This document shows positions 41,441-48,539 of a stretch of DNA of 64,000 nucleotides, piece by piece. Under the pieces are notes generated by a model, which was not told where the DNA came from, searched no databases, and saw only the letters and a list, made by a program, of their open reading frames with translations. The stretch covers positions 49,597 through 113,596 of the forward strand of contig JAAEAF010003107.1 of assembly GCA_011037195.1 (NCBI GenBank), read 5' to 3'. Position numbers and translations under genes: made by a program. Numbering within the stretch: position 1 is the stretch's first letter; each line of letters starts with the position of its first letter. The DNA comes from Triatoma infestans. Taxonomy: Eukaryota > Arthropoda > Insecta > Hemiptera > Reduviidae.

Positions 41441-44400
41441 AACCTTTGGCAAAAAAACATTTTTTTCATACTCAGGGGATCTTAAAACATGGGTTTCTGG
41501 TGAATAGTCAAATTCGAAAATTTGAAAGTTGACGATCGCAATATTGACAGTTCAAACAGAAAGTAAAAAGGCTAATCCAATCAGATAAAAGTTCTAATAG
41601 CCCTATTTTATATCTTGTTTATTCTGACCTTTTCAATGTTGATTATAATCGAAAACTATTATCAAAAAATTGTACTGCTTCCAGATCTACATATTTTAAA
41701 GGTTGTTGTATATAGCCACACAAAAATTCAATGTTTGAAGACCAATTTGTCCATTGAAAAATGCCAAATGGAAAGTAAGAGAAATTTATCTGAGTATTTT
41801 ACATCAGATATATATATTTTTCTATTTATTAAATTATATTTTAAGGCGATTATGTTCTATATATAATTTCTGCGCATGAAGGAATATTACCAAAGAAATT
41901 GGTCTCTCAGTGAACGATTTCTGAATAAGCATATCTTTCTTTTGGGAATTTAAAGTAATGTACAGACATGATGCACAATCTTTATTCATCTCTCCGTGAC
42001 CAGTCCCTTTCGTATTTTACTTTATTGAGTATAGCCTACCTTTATGGGTAGGTTGACCGTCAGTTCGGTAACTGTCCTTAGTTTAGGGAGGAAAAAATCT
42101 TGTTTTACATAGTGGGTAATAACCGCTAGAGTATTGCCTTGGCTCGGAGTAGATCCGATGTATGGCTTGAGATTTTGTACAGGCCTGGTTTTCACTGAAA
42201 CCCACCCCACCCACCTAGAAACCTGCGCCCCGTCTTCATTCATAAGCGCTGGATGCCCTGATGATCCTTGTTAAAGCTGTGGGATCTGATTTAGAGATGG
42301 TACCACATTAGATCTCACAGGACCAATAGGATTACTAAAATGAATCTAATCATTTTTTTTCAGTATTTTTAAAATAAAAAATAATAAAAATAATTACCAG
42401 AGAATAGAGAAGCCAGGGCAGCTATAATGAAGGAAACAACAACTCCTGGACCGGCGAAATTTTTCGCAACCATTCCCGCGACAAGATACATGCCTGTTGC
42501 TACACAACTGCCCACGCCAAGCGAAGTTAGATCCAGTGTAGTTAGACATTTCTGTAAAATATATATTATATATTAAACTTAATAAATTACACTACTTCAA
42601 GAAAGTTTTTTCTTTACAACTGTCGACATTTACTAATGCAAAAGAAAATTAATATATTTAGCCCTAAAGAATGTTCTCTTGAAAATAAATAGTTTCACGA
42701 AATGGATGGAGAGTTTTATTCAAGTTTCCTGACTTAAATGAAGATTTCCACCAAAGCCGAAAACTAAGTTATTAATGTTGATTCTGTTATTTATAGACCA
42801 AAGAAAGTTTGCTTTTTAATAAGATTATTAAACGAACATTAGTTTGAAATAAAAAAGATATAGAATTTAATTGACAAGAAAATAAAGTGACATTTTTATC
42901 AAATCAAGTTCAGCATTCGGATTGAACGAGAGTTGCAAAATCACTTTAATGTTAATTATTAAGTCTTTGAACAGTAGTTGAAATAATATATTTTATTTTT
43001 GAAAACCGCTGAGTTTCCGGGTTGAGATAGCGTCAGTGGATTGTGAGAAACTGACGTTTCGACCATTTTGCAATGCGCCTTTAAAGCTAATATAGCATCC
43101 ACTATGGACTATGTATAGACCAAATAAAAGTGGCAATTATTTGATATTATATGCTTTGGTAAGAATCGTCAAAAACAATGGCCTCAATACTTCCTGATAT
43201 AACAAAAAATAAAAGAGGTATTTATCCACCCAACTGAAAACCTAAAAGCAGACCTTTATTCATTTCTTATAAGTTCAGTAAGGGGCGGGTTTGATGTAGT
43301 AGTTATGAGCATAGACCTGTAACTGGGTTGTCCCCAGTTCGAGGCCCGCGTATAACAATTTATGTTAGTTTAAAACATGTTAACGGTAAAGTTTGTGCTT
43401 CCATCTCCACCCCATCCACGACTCCTAATTTGGTAGTTGGACGTTAAGCCCGCCTGAAAAATATGCTTTACTTTAATTGATTTTTATAAGTTGAGTAGTG
43501 CTGAAATAAGGGTTCAGGAAAGAATGTGGAATCTGATTTCAATTCAGTAAAATCCCAGGCTTGTAAAAAGAGCAGTCAAAAGGAGCTGTCAAAGGGATTT
43601 CTTTTCAGACAATATAATGAGATTAAAGTTATCAATGTCGTCAAAATCTTTGTATTATTGCCTTGCCGGCTCTCAATTAGCTTAACCTATCATTATTTGG
43701 AATCCTTAAATGGTTAGTGATTACACAACCGACAAAAGGTGCAAGAAGAAAAGAGAAGGGAGGCGTTTCAAGTTTCTGCACACGGTAAATCTCCAGTTTC
43801 TCCTAAACAAAACTTCGTATAACTTTCAAAAGTTGGTATTCGAATTCGACAGTCGGTAATAGTTACTAACCTCCGATAGGGGATATAGGAATCAGGGGAT
43901 TGTAGTCCTTTCCGACAGTCAAGCAGTCATTAGACCATTGAGTGCATCAGTTATCAGCTCTAAAATGGTCTGGGAATGCGTAGGTAAATTCAATAACCTA
44001 GATAGGAGGAATAAAGTTACCCTTTTGAGGTTGCCGGGGCATGTTGGCATTGAAGGAAATGATATGGCCGACGCCTTGGCCAAGATAGCTGCTACGACCC
44101 CGCTTTTAGGGCCGTATCCTTTTTGTGGGGTTAGCGACCAGTTTCTGTTGGAGGAACTTAGGAAGAAGGAGGAGGCGAGGAGATCTTAACTCTGGTACTC
44201 CCTCCCCGGTTTGTGGCAGGCCAAGATCTGCCTGGGAAATTATAATTAACGGAGATCTGAGGCCTGCATCGGTCTGAGTAAGAACAAGCTCCGCGTTCTT
44301 ACGGGTTTCCTCAGAGGGCATTGCCGACTTAGAGGACACCTGGTGAGGCTGGGTTTGAAAAGTGACAGCTCATGCAGATTCTATGGGGAGCTGGAGGAAA

Positions 44401-45587
44401 CTTCATTACATCTCCTAACAGACTGCGAGGCTGCCACTCAGAGAAGATTCCTGGGTAGCTACCAGGTGGAGGAGGGGGATATACCCTCTCTAGAGCCTGT
44501 CAGAGTAGTGGGATTCCTCAGGAATCTCAACCTGATGGAGGTTTTGTAGAACGGATGTTCAAGGGACCCCTGTTCGGGTGCCGTGGGCAATTATCCTGCG
44601 GCATCCAAGGCGCATAGCACAATAGATCGAAAGGTCGCAGTGCATTGCTCCCCCCCCAAAAAAAACCTCCGATTCCATCTTCCTTAGCTGTCAGGATAGA
44701 TGGGAAAACTTCTAAGACTTTTTCTGAAGAAGCCAACTTAATTTTATGGTTATCAAACCTATTTTCCGGACATTCACGTGAAAAAATATTGTGATATAGA
44801 AATGCACTGTTCAAGACATTCTGAGACGTGTGAAAAGTAAAGATGAAAAAACTGGTCGATAACTACAAAATGAAGCAACTTACATGAAAAAAAATCTCGT
44901 GACTATAAAACAGTGTTTACACATTAATCAGATTTTTTTATTTTTAAGTTGTTCTTGTTTTGGACCGAAATTGAATGACTTACTAGCTGATTTAAAATTA
45001 TATTCCAAGACTCTCTTCCCGACATTCCTCTAGGACCTGTAGAATTACATGATTTATATGTCCTACAACATGATCCTTCCTTCCGCGACGTAAGCATGTG
45101 CCATTATTCACCATGACTGTCGTAGAAACTAACATTTAAAACATGGACGAAATATAACATTTAAAACACGTGAATTAACATTTTACTCTTTCTTTTACTT
45201 TTTTTTGTTATGGGCACTTTTATGATTTGAGAGAAAACTTTAAAAAAATAGGGATATTTAATTTAAATTTTTCTCCAATTTGTTATTACTAATAATAATA
45301 GCGGAAGTTCTGTTATAAGAGCGAGAAAGTTGATATACATACTGTTGTTGAACAAGATAGATCAAGATAAACGTTTAGTTGCACAAGTTTTATGTCAATA
45401 TTATTCTGTTTTTTCATTAAAATTCAGAATACTCACCTTTAGTTTATTTTTACTCGATTTTCTACCCAAAGTTTCATCCTCTTCTTGTAAAGATTCTATA
45501 TTCTTTGTTCGTATAAGTTTTCCAAACAAGTTCAAACAGTCTTTTTTAGTATCTCCGGTTGTAAAGAGGCCAGGCTTCAGCTTCTCT
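17499..45587 (-). CDS. SLC7A14: SLC7A14-like cationic amino acid transporter, 12 visible exons (5' end missing)
   Basis: This is the spliced gene join of 45587-45437, 42551-42398, 30822-30592, 29694-29480, 29346-29175, 25044-24861, 24636-24512, 22730-22439, 21002-20816, 20734-20496, 18873-18746 and 17749-17499. Every junction is GT/AG and keeps frame. It gives about 775 residues plus a missing N-terminus, close to the size of vertebrate SLC7A14. Visible family signatures are [17 protein letters not shown] (first helix), [79 protein letters not shown] and [17 protein letters not shown]. These indicate an APC-fold transporter with about 14 helices. A long cytosolic loop, acidic and glycine-rich, separates the conserved core from the last helices. 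SLC7A14 is known as a lysosomal-membrane transporter-like protein in vertebrates; location and substrate here are inferred. The other SLC7 CAT paralogues are the main alternative. No start codon is visible in the first exon. Intact splice sites and open frames argue for a functional gene. Confidence 0.93.
18746..18873 (-). CDS. SLC7A14: SLC7A14-like exon 11
   Basis: It encodes [19 protein letters not shown], the diagnostic C-terminal motif of the CAT family (domain often called amino-acid permease C-terminal), and the start of the last helix. The acceptor is AATACAG and the donor ATAG/GTAAAA. Confidence 0.92.
19300..19505 (-). mobile_element. tRNA-derived SINE, family 1, near complete
   Basis: On the minus strand a B-box-like GGTTCGAATCC (19465-19455) is followed by a body with the same order as the copy at 60530: CACTGTCTGGTGATGGATAG, then GGCGCCaaAGATGTTGATACGCC-like text. 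The A box is decayed. It lies in the intron between exons 10 and 11. Confidence 0.75.
19735..20010 (-). repeat. Dispersed repeat family A, partial
   Basis: It reads in reverse: CTAAACGGAATAAAAAGTTTG, CGGCGATTTTCCGTTTTTGA, TTCACATGCAATGACATACAC, then TCCAGTGAAAACTCAATTCTG. All are family A landmarks. Confidence 0.65.
20496..20734 (-). CDS. SLC7A14: SLC7A14-like exon 10 (two helices)
   Basis: It encodes a short lumenal segment and two hydrophobic stretches ([17 protein letters not shown] and [20 protein letters not shown]), ending RKPQN. The acceptor is TTCTAACAG and the donor AACAG/GTTTG. Confidence 0.9.
20816..21002 (-). CDS. SLC7A14: SLC7A14-like exon 9 (acidic and glycine-rich loop)
   Basis: It encodes a cytosolic loop with [19 protein letters not shown], then a glycine-rich run, ending HLARKLQ. 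The acceptor is GACGACTAG and the donor CAG/GTAGAC. It is supported by frame continuity with both neighbours, with only 81 bp of intron before exon 10. Confidence 0.85.
21294..21347. repeat. Perfect 19-bp inverted repeat (palindromic hairpin)
   Basis: GAGATGTGTCACGTCACAT at 21294-21312 is matched exactly by its reverse complement at 21329-21347, with a 16-bp spacer. Several CACGTCAC/GTGACGTG words are inside. It lies in the intron between exons 8 and 9. Confidence 0.95.
22439..22730 (-). CDS. SLC7A14: SLC7A14-like exon 8 (helix plus start of long cytosolic loop)
   Basis: It starts with [19 protein letters not shown], a conserved helix, then turns into a polar loop rich in Thr, Gln, Gly and Arg that shows no helix. 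The acceptor is TTCTTTTAG and the donor AGAAG/GTAAAT. The loop is where SLC7 members differ most, so it is poor evidence for the exact paralogue. Confidence 0.9.
22975..23560 (-). mobile_element. Jockey-like non-LTR element, 3' fragment
   Basis: The minus-strand open frame at 23553-23212 contains [19 protein letters not shown] and [20 protein letters not shown]. These are typical of the region after the RT domain in jockey-type ORF2. The 3' end carries a TATTG-type short repeat (22987-23003), a usual tail for this group. It lies in the intron between exons 7 and 8 and is 5'-truncated. Confidence 0.8.
24512..24636 (-). CDS. SLC7A14: SLC7A14-like exon 7
   Basis: It encodes [20 protein letters not shown], one helix and VLVEMMSIG. 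The acceptor is CTGTTATAG and the donor ATAG/GTAGGG. It joins in frame to exon 8 inside the conserved MMSIG-TLLAYT motif. Confidence 0.92.
24861..25044 (-). CDS. SLC7A14: SLC7A14-like exon 6
   Basis: It encodes [20 protein letters not shown] and then [18 protein letters not shown], a conserved CAT loop/helix. The acceptor is TTTCTTTAG and the donor TTCAG/GTTACT. The intron upstream (25045-29174) holds a GC-richer non-LTR retrotransposon copy. Confidence 0.93.
25180..27600 (+). mobile_element. Internally deleted non-LTR retrotransposon: 5' UTR, ORF1 start, RT and RNase H scraps
   Basis: A GC-richer leader (25180-25950) precedes a frame starting [20 protein letters not shown] at 25952. That frame continues, after a frame change, through charged helical text to about 26245 and looks like an ORF1 (gag-like) N-terminus. 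From 26370 the sequence jumps to RT scraps ([19 protein letters not shown] in one frame). RNase H follows: [14 protein letters not shown] at 26827 and [20 protein letters not shown] at 26952. A Cys/His tail ([18 protein letters not shown]) ends near 27437. Much of ORF1 and RT is deleted and several stops interrupt it. It sits in the intron between exons 5 and 6 in antisense orientation. Confidence 0.75.
28050..28600 (+). mobile_element. Degraded non-LTR remnant (RNase H end to 3' tail)
   Basis: The plus strand shows [19 protein letters not shown], the end of an RNase H domain. Many stops follow, then a tail AATAGATCTTTCAAGGTTGTAATG that matches the 3' tail words of the 1786-2455 family. Confidence 0.65.
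28628..28735 (-). repeat. Hammerhead-core-like dispersed repeat, copy 2
   Basis: The minus strand reads CTAAAGAGGTTCATTGCAAC, ATGGGCGAAACGTCAG, TTTTTAGCCAACCACTG and GCGGTCTCAACCGGGAAGTC, in the same order as copy 1. It lies directly after the retroelement tail ending at 28600. Confidence 0.5.
29175..29346 (-). CDS. SLC7A14: SLC7A14-like exon 5 ([11 protein letters not shown] signature)
   Basis: It carries [20 protein letters not shown], the best-conserved signature of cationic amino acid transporters, followed by a hydrophobic helix ending LMLTLI. The acceptor is ATCTTACAG and the donor A/GTAAGT. Phase leaves one base, completed by exon 6. Confidence 0.93.
29480..29694 (-). CDS. SLC7A14: SLC7A14-like exon 4 (two helices)
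   Basis: It encodes two hydrophobic segments around [20 protein letters not shown] and [20 protein letters not shown], then a loop ending PMGWSG. The acceptor is TTTACATAG and the donor GGG/GTAGTG. The next intron is only 133 bp. Confidence 0.92.
30166..30358. repeat. Fold-back repeat with about 55-bp arms
   Basis: The left arm (30166-30221: TATTTTCCGAGTTAGCCTGC, TTCTTTTTGTGGTCATCGAC, CAGTTTCGGGCG) is roughly matched by the reverse complement of the right arm (30301-30358). The right arm carries CTGATGACGGTGAACGCCGA at its inner edge, a hammerhead-like CTGATGA..GAAAC arrangement. It lies in the 897-bp intron between exons 3 and 4. Confidence 0.75.
30592..30822 (-). CDS. SLC7A14: SLC7A14-like exon 3 (helices 3-4 region)
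   Basis: It contains [18 protein letters not shown] and [19 protein letters not shown], both strongly conserved in CAT/SLC7A14 proteins. The acceptor is GATTACAG and the donor ATAG/GTAAGT. A mariner-like element starts only 45 bp upstream of the acceptor, leaving a short branch-point/pyrimidine region. Confidence 0.93.
30867..31543 (-). mobile_element. Deleted mariner-like (IS630-Tc1-mariner) transposon with long inverted ends
   Basis: The ends begin GGGTGCGTCAAAAAAATGTA and are inverted repeats for about 70 bp with few mismatches (30867-30935 and 31475-31543). Between them, minus-strand codons 31450-30986 encode the C-terminal half of a transposase: [13 protein letters not shown] with the second catalytic Asp, then [16 protein letters not shown] with the third. 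The N-terminal DNA-binding region and first Asp are missing, so this copy cannot make an active enzyme but could be moved in trans. The left end abuts TA; the right end is followed by GTA. Confidence 0.92.
31570..31733 (+). mobile_element. SINE family 1, 5'-truncated copy
   Basis: It has GGTGATGGACAGTG, the CACTGTTCGGAGGCCGGCAG body and GGCGCCAATGACCATAG, then an A-run. This matches the body of the copy at 60530 without the tRNA-like head. It starts 27 bp after the mariner-like element. Confidence 0.75.
32221..32360. repeat. Minisatellite, 35-bp unit, 4 copies
   Basis: The unit starting GTATTGTATTTGTGTTCGAT repeats at 32221, 32256, 32291 and 32326 with a few substitutions. It explains the repetitive minus-strand frame there. 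Confidence 0.95.
33780..34560 (-). mobile_element. Heavily decayed non-LTR remnant
   Basis: Minus-strand translation gives, across frames, [20 protein letters not shown] (like the RNase H WxPxHxGxxGNE segment) and then [20 protein letters not shown] (like the TGHxxLxxYLHRxG...CxC tail). Frames are broken everywhere. Confidence 0.4.
35385..35600. repeat. Dispersed repeat family B, copy 2, with 19-20 bp hairpin
   Basis: It shares word order with 380-600. At 35527-35571 GGCGAATGGGTTTCAACTAC is followed after 5-6 bases by its near-perfect reverse complement, so the RNA would fold into a hairpin. Confidence 0.6.
35600..35960 (+). mobile_element. Degraded non-LTR 3' remnant
   Basis: The plus strand carries scraps of the family tail. 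At 35917 AATAGATCTTCCAATGTCGCAATG precedes a run of C, the same 3' words as at 28535 and 44620. No open frame survives. Confidence 0.5.
36045..36640 (+). repeat. Dispersed repeat family A, good copy
   Basis: It has the full landmark order: TTTTCGAAATTGAGTTTTAC, GGAAATACATGTTTTGGGAT, CCCCTGAATAAG, ATCTCAAAAACTATAAATCG, AAACTTGGTATTCCGTTTAG, ACAGCTCCAACGACTTTC. The (TG)n tract present in other copies is nearly lost here. Confidence 0.75.
36756..36875. repeat. Minisatellite, 24-bp unit, 5 copies
   Basis: The CTGGTACTTATCCCAGCGCA-type unit repeats exactly every 24 bp, with one C-to-T change. Because 24 is a multiple of three, the plus frame shows a repeated HHLVLIPA, but I see no reason to call it coding. 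Confidence 0.97.
37880..37985 (+). repeat. Single-arm relative of the 30166-30358 fold-back
   Basis: It contains TTAGCCTGTTTCATGTTGTG and GTCATTGACTGCTTTCGG, aligning with the left arm at 30175-30218. No matching second arm was found close by. Confidence 0.55.
38090..38404 (+). repeat. Dispersed repeat family A copy with CT/GT tract
   Basis: It has family landmarks (TTTTCGATATCGAGTTTTCA, GGAAATACAAGTTTTGAGGC, AAACTTCAAACTTGGCATTT) and an internal (CT)n/(TG)n tract at about 38216-38256. Confidence 0.7.
38405..38552. repeat. Minisatellite, 26-bp unit, 5 full copies plus a partial
   Basis: The TATCTACATTAATGGTAATT-type unit recurs at 38407, 38433, 38459, 38485, 38511 and 38537. It sits at the end of the family A copy. 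Confidence 0.95.
38590..39210 (-). mobile_element. Degraded non-LTR RNase H remnant
   Basis: Minus-strand translation shows [20 protein letters not shown] then [10 protein letters not shown], and [14 protein letters not shown] (the RNase H SDSQAAL region). Scattered stops follow. It lies back-to-back with the plus-strand copy that starts at 39356. Confidence 0.65.
39356..40028 (+). mobile_element. 5'-truncated non-LTR insertion with target duplication and (TAA)n tail
   Basis: The frame from 39373 reads [20 protein letters not shown] (end of RNase H). After a +1-type frame change it reads [20 protein letters not shown] and [19 protein letters not shown], then stops at 39936-39938. The 3' UTR ends in TAATAATAATAA. 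AATAGAATTATA occurs just before (39344-39355) and just after (40029-40040) the copy, as a target-site duplication. The clean duplication suggests a fairly recent insertion, in the big intron and antisense to the host gene. Confidence 0.85.
40310..40720. other. GC-richer island of unknown nature with short direct repeats
   Basis: GAGGCCACCTGGC occurs twice (about 40396 and 40446), along with repeated AAGGGTCAA/GGGTCA words. No coding frame is convincing. It could be part of an LTR or another mobile-element leader, but I see no terminal repeat or tRNA primer site. Confidence 0.35.
40970..41570 (-). repeat. Dispersed repeat family A, long copy with (CA/CG)n tract
   Basis: In reverse it shows AAACGGAATACCAAGTTAAA, GAGATATTTTGTTCACATAC, a CA/CG tract at about 41409-41442, ACTCAGGGGATCTTAAAACA and GTCAAATTCGAAAATTTG. 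This is the full landmark set. Confidence 0.75.
42398..42551 (-). CDS. SLC7A14: SLC7A14-like exon 2 (helices 1-2)
   Basis: It begins [16 protein letters not shown] and runs through the first two membrane helices to ASLFSG. It enters in phase 0 after a TTTTACAG acceptor and leaves one base (TCT G/GTAATT). The intron downstream is the largest of the gene (11.6 kb) and is packed with repeats. Confidence 0.92.
43015..43095 (-). repeat. Hammerhead-core-like dispersed repeat, copy 3 (short)
   Basis: The minus strand gives GCGCATTGCAAAATGGTCGA, AACGTCAGTTTCTCACAATC, CACTGACGCTATCTCAACCC. The CGAAACGTC core is kept, while the CTGNNGA side is degraded. Confidence 0.45.
43280..43475 (+). mobile_element. 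tRNA-derived SINE, family 2
   Basis: A GGGCGGGTTTGATGTAGTAG head with an A-box-like TGATGTAGTAGTTATGAGC (43292) and a B-box-like AGTTCGAGGCC (43336-43346) is spaced as in a tRNA. An unrelated tail ending GTTGGACGTTAAGCCCGCC follows. It is not a functional tRNA: it has no clean acceptor stem. Confidence 0.65.
43878..44663 (+). mobile_element. 5'-truncated non-LTR insertion, same family as 1786-2455, with target duplication
   Basis: The copy enters inside RNase H ([18 protein letters not shown] text near 43910), continues [20 protein letters not shown], and has a Cys/His tail ([18 protein letters not shown], where the second Cys is changed). An in-frame stop lies at about 44187 and another near 44250. 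The 3' UTR has GCACAATAGATCG..AGGTCGCAGTGC and a C-run/A-run. AACCTCCGAT flanks both sides (43868-43877 and 44664-44673). Confidence 0.88.
45437..45587 (-). CDS. SLC7A14: SLC7A14-like exon 1 of those visible (cytosolic N-terminus)
   Basis: The acceptor is TTTTTCTAG before 45587 and the donor AAG/GTGAGT after 45437. The exon adds one base to complete a codon and then 50 codons, ending in a lysine-rich stretch (SSKNKLK). The segment [14 protein letters not shown] matches the usual CAT pre-helix region. No ATG occurs in frame upstream before the acceptor, so the start codon is on an unseen exon. Confidence 0.85.
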
Positions 45588-46539
45588 CTAGAAAAAACAA
45601 ATATACATAATTCAAAAACTATGTAAATGTTATAAATATCTAAAAGGGAAAATTTTAAATAACCAATTAATATTATATATAAAAGTTGAATAAAATAAAA
45701 ATAATTATGAAGAAATTTGTGAGAATCAATCAAGAAAGAAAGAATCAATTTTGCCAACGTTTCGACAGAGTTTCATATATTAGGATATGCCAAAAATGCG
45801 GATGTTTGCACTGGATAAAATCCAAGTTTTTCAGGCACTGGCACTGAATGTATCAAATAATCCATACAGATTATCATCTGTTTATGCAATTGCAAATATC
45901 GAATCAGTGAGGTTGACATAATTTAGTTCTATCTCTTTATGTTGTTAGCGTGTTGATAATTTTATGTTGATAATCTATAGTTTGATACTAGATTATTAAA
46001 AGCTTTAATGATAAACAACATCAGATTGATGGTAAGCTAGGAAAATGAGCTTAAATATGCTGTCGGTTTTGCACAATGAAGAAAATGCTATCTACTCATC
46101 TATCTATGCAAGATCAAAGAATCGCTTTCTGATACATGTCGTAATGATGGATGACATAGTTAGGACAAAATTGATTTTAATCAAAGCTCTTCAATGAGAA
46201 TTTCTCTCATATCTGCCATTTCTACCCTTCTTTTTATTTTCTGCCTTTTTTTATTATAAAGTTTATAATCGAAGATTGTGAATTTTTTTTTTTAATTTAA
46301 TATTGTTTAGTTCTGCCTAAAAAAGTATAAATAAAACTCTGAAAAGGAAATATTGACAAGATTTTCTGTTACTGCTGTAGTTAATGCAAATATAAAATTG
46401 ATTTTACTTAGTTGCATTAATATAAACATACAGATGTTTGGGGTACTTGAAGTGATTACAATGTAGTCTAGAAAACAACGTTAATAACATTAAAGAAACC
46501 CGAATAACTTTTGAAATCTAAATATCACAGATGCCTCAG

Positions 46540-46900
46540 AACTCTCTTAAGTAAGTTTAAAGTGAATGGGCCACCTACCGCATTTCCGGTTAAACATTTT
46601 TCTTCATACCCGGTAGGAATTTCCAGCAAGACATTTAATGGAATTTAATATTATCTGAAGTGTCACGTTAGAGAAAGCTTAATACTAATTTCGCTGGAAA
46701 GAACTTATACTACATGAATTGTAAGTATGTGCGGATACCCAAACGGAATATTTTGTTTGCCCACATACACATACATAGTACATACAATTCGCTAAAAAAC
46801 ATTTTTTTTCCTACTTATTTGACATGTGAAATATATAATTTTGCAATTGTCCAAATTTACACTTTTCAAAATTTGAACTATAATTAATAATAGGAGAAAA
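46540..46900 (-). repeat. Dispersed repeat family A, partial
   Basis: In reverse it shows AACGGAATATTTTGTTTGCC, CACATACACATACATAGTAC and CTACTTATTTGACATGTGAA, with CGCATTTCCGGTTAAACATT upstream. Confidence 0.55.
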
Positions 46901-47769
46901 CTCAGTGATTATTACAAGATATTTCTCCCTGTCTTCGCTTTACAGTCTGAGAAAGCATAATACAGAACTATTGGAAAAGTTACAATTCGATTTAAACAAA
47001 ATAAGCGAAAAGGAAAAAGAAATCAATCTATTCTTATAAAAAAAAGCTTTTAATAAAATTGTGTCAAGCTAGTGGAGACGATAGAAGTGTAGAGGCAAAT
47101 GTTCCAAGAAGCATGCTTTCGGATTAAAAGAGGATAAAAACAAGAGGATTAATAATCCAGATTACTGTAAAAAACGAGAGCTAAATCCATTACACAAAGC
47201 AATTGGCAATTTCTGCAATTGTAAGTGGATGAGTTTAACTGGAACCTAGTTACTTCTTATTTCATTTGAAAAAATATCGAAAATCAAAGCTGATTAGAAA
47301 AAAAAACGAGATTTTCTCTTACTGCAAATTACTTAGTAATAAATGAAAAACTTTCTTCAAATTATAATTTGTTAACATTTTTTTGGTTGTCTTCTTTGTT
47401 ATATCAACAGGAGAACCTATATGTAACCGAATAAAGCCACCCCATCCGCCCCAAACTGCCTTAAATCTCAGAAAAAAGTTGCTAATAAAAGCGATAGATC
47501 TCTCCATCACTCTGAGTTTAGTTAATTATTGAAGTTTAATGAAATCGACTGGTGCTTTCATGGAAAAAGTCGCAGACAGCTTAAAAAAAAAACTGTTCAG
47601 TAAAATTGCACTTACCAACCTACTTGACTTCAAACTCATTTAATTCTGATTAGTTTTATATTCATGATAGAATGGTATAATTAACTATAATAACACATTA
47701 GAAGACGAGACCATAACCCCAACTCAATGGAACAATGCTGTAACTTTTATAACCTGTAAAATAACTGTA

Positions 47770-47925
47770 AGTAAATATCTGTGACTTTAATTTGAAACAT
47801 TTTCCGGAGAAAATTTATTTTTTGGGAGGGGGTGGTGGGGGAATATTAGCGTTGCGCTTTCCTCTAAAGTGCTACTTAGTACTATATATATATGGTTTTA
47901 CCAACTACAAATACAAAATTTTATT
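47770..47925 (+). repeat. Dispersed repeat family A, end fragment
   Basis: It has TTTGAAACATTTTCCGGAGA, GTTGCGCTTTCCTCTAAAGT, GCTACTTAGT and a short (TA)n tract, as seen at the far end of longer copies. Confidence 0.5.
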
Positions 47926-48539
47926 GTTTTTAATATAACTCATAACAAGAGGTAGTCACAAAATAAAATAAAATACTTATTTTTGAGTAAATAAAATAAA
48001 ATATATTGCTTTTAAATACTTCAACTCATAACAAGTGATTGGCACAAAAAAAAAAATTAAATTAGTAATAATCTATTCAGGATGAGTCTCTAAAGAGTAT
48101 AAACTTCCTAAATAATTCTAGTGCAATCAATCAGAATAAAAAATAAATACATCATAAGATTATGAAGCAGTAAAGTATATATATTCAGTTCCTGTTTTTA
48201 TTTTTACCAGTAATAATAAAGCAAATTAATTTTGACGATTAAATATAACTAGACTAATAAAAATTAATAAAGACAACCAGTAAAATAATAATAATTACTT
48301 TTTAAATAAGGCAGAAATAGAGTGAAAAGTACAAGCCTAAATCAAGATGCTGGTATAAAAATATTACTAAGAAATGTAAAATTAATATATAGACATAAAA
48401 TAAGATAAAGGAATAATTGTGACTGGAAATATGCTTACATTTTTATACTGACAGAAGAGATTACTCATTCAGTAAGAAACTTCTGAGAGCAGTAGCTCCA
48501 CAGAAATAGTTATATATCAAATTGGCCTGAGCTAAGGAC

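Noticed and set aside
42022..42243. Minus-strand 73-codon frame with [20 protein letters not shown]
   Set aside because: It is open and not obviously repetitive, but no family is recognised and there is no splice or start support. It is possibly an old element scrap.
45588..45757. In-frame upstream extension of exon 1
   Set aside because: It lacks ATG, is hydrophobic junk in composition, and a clean TTTTTCTAG acceptor lies at the point where conserved-looking sequence begins.
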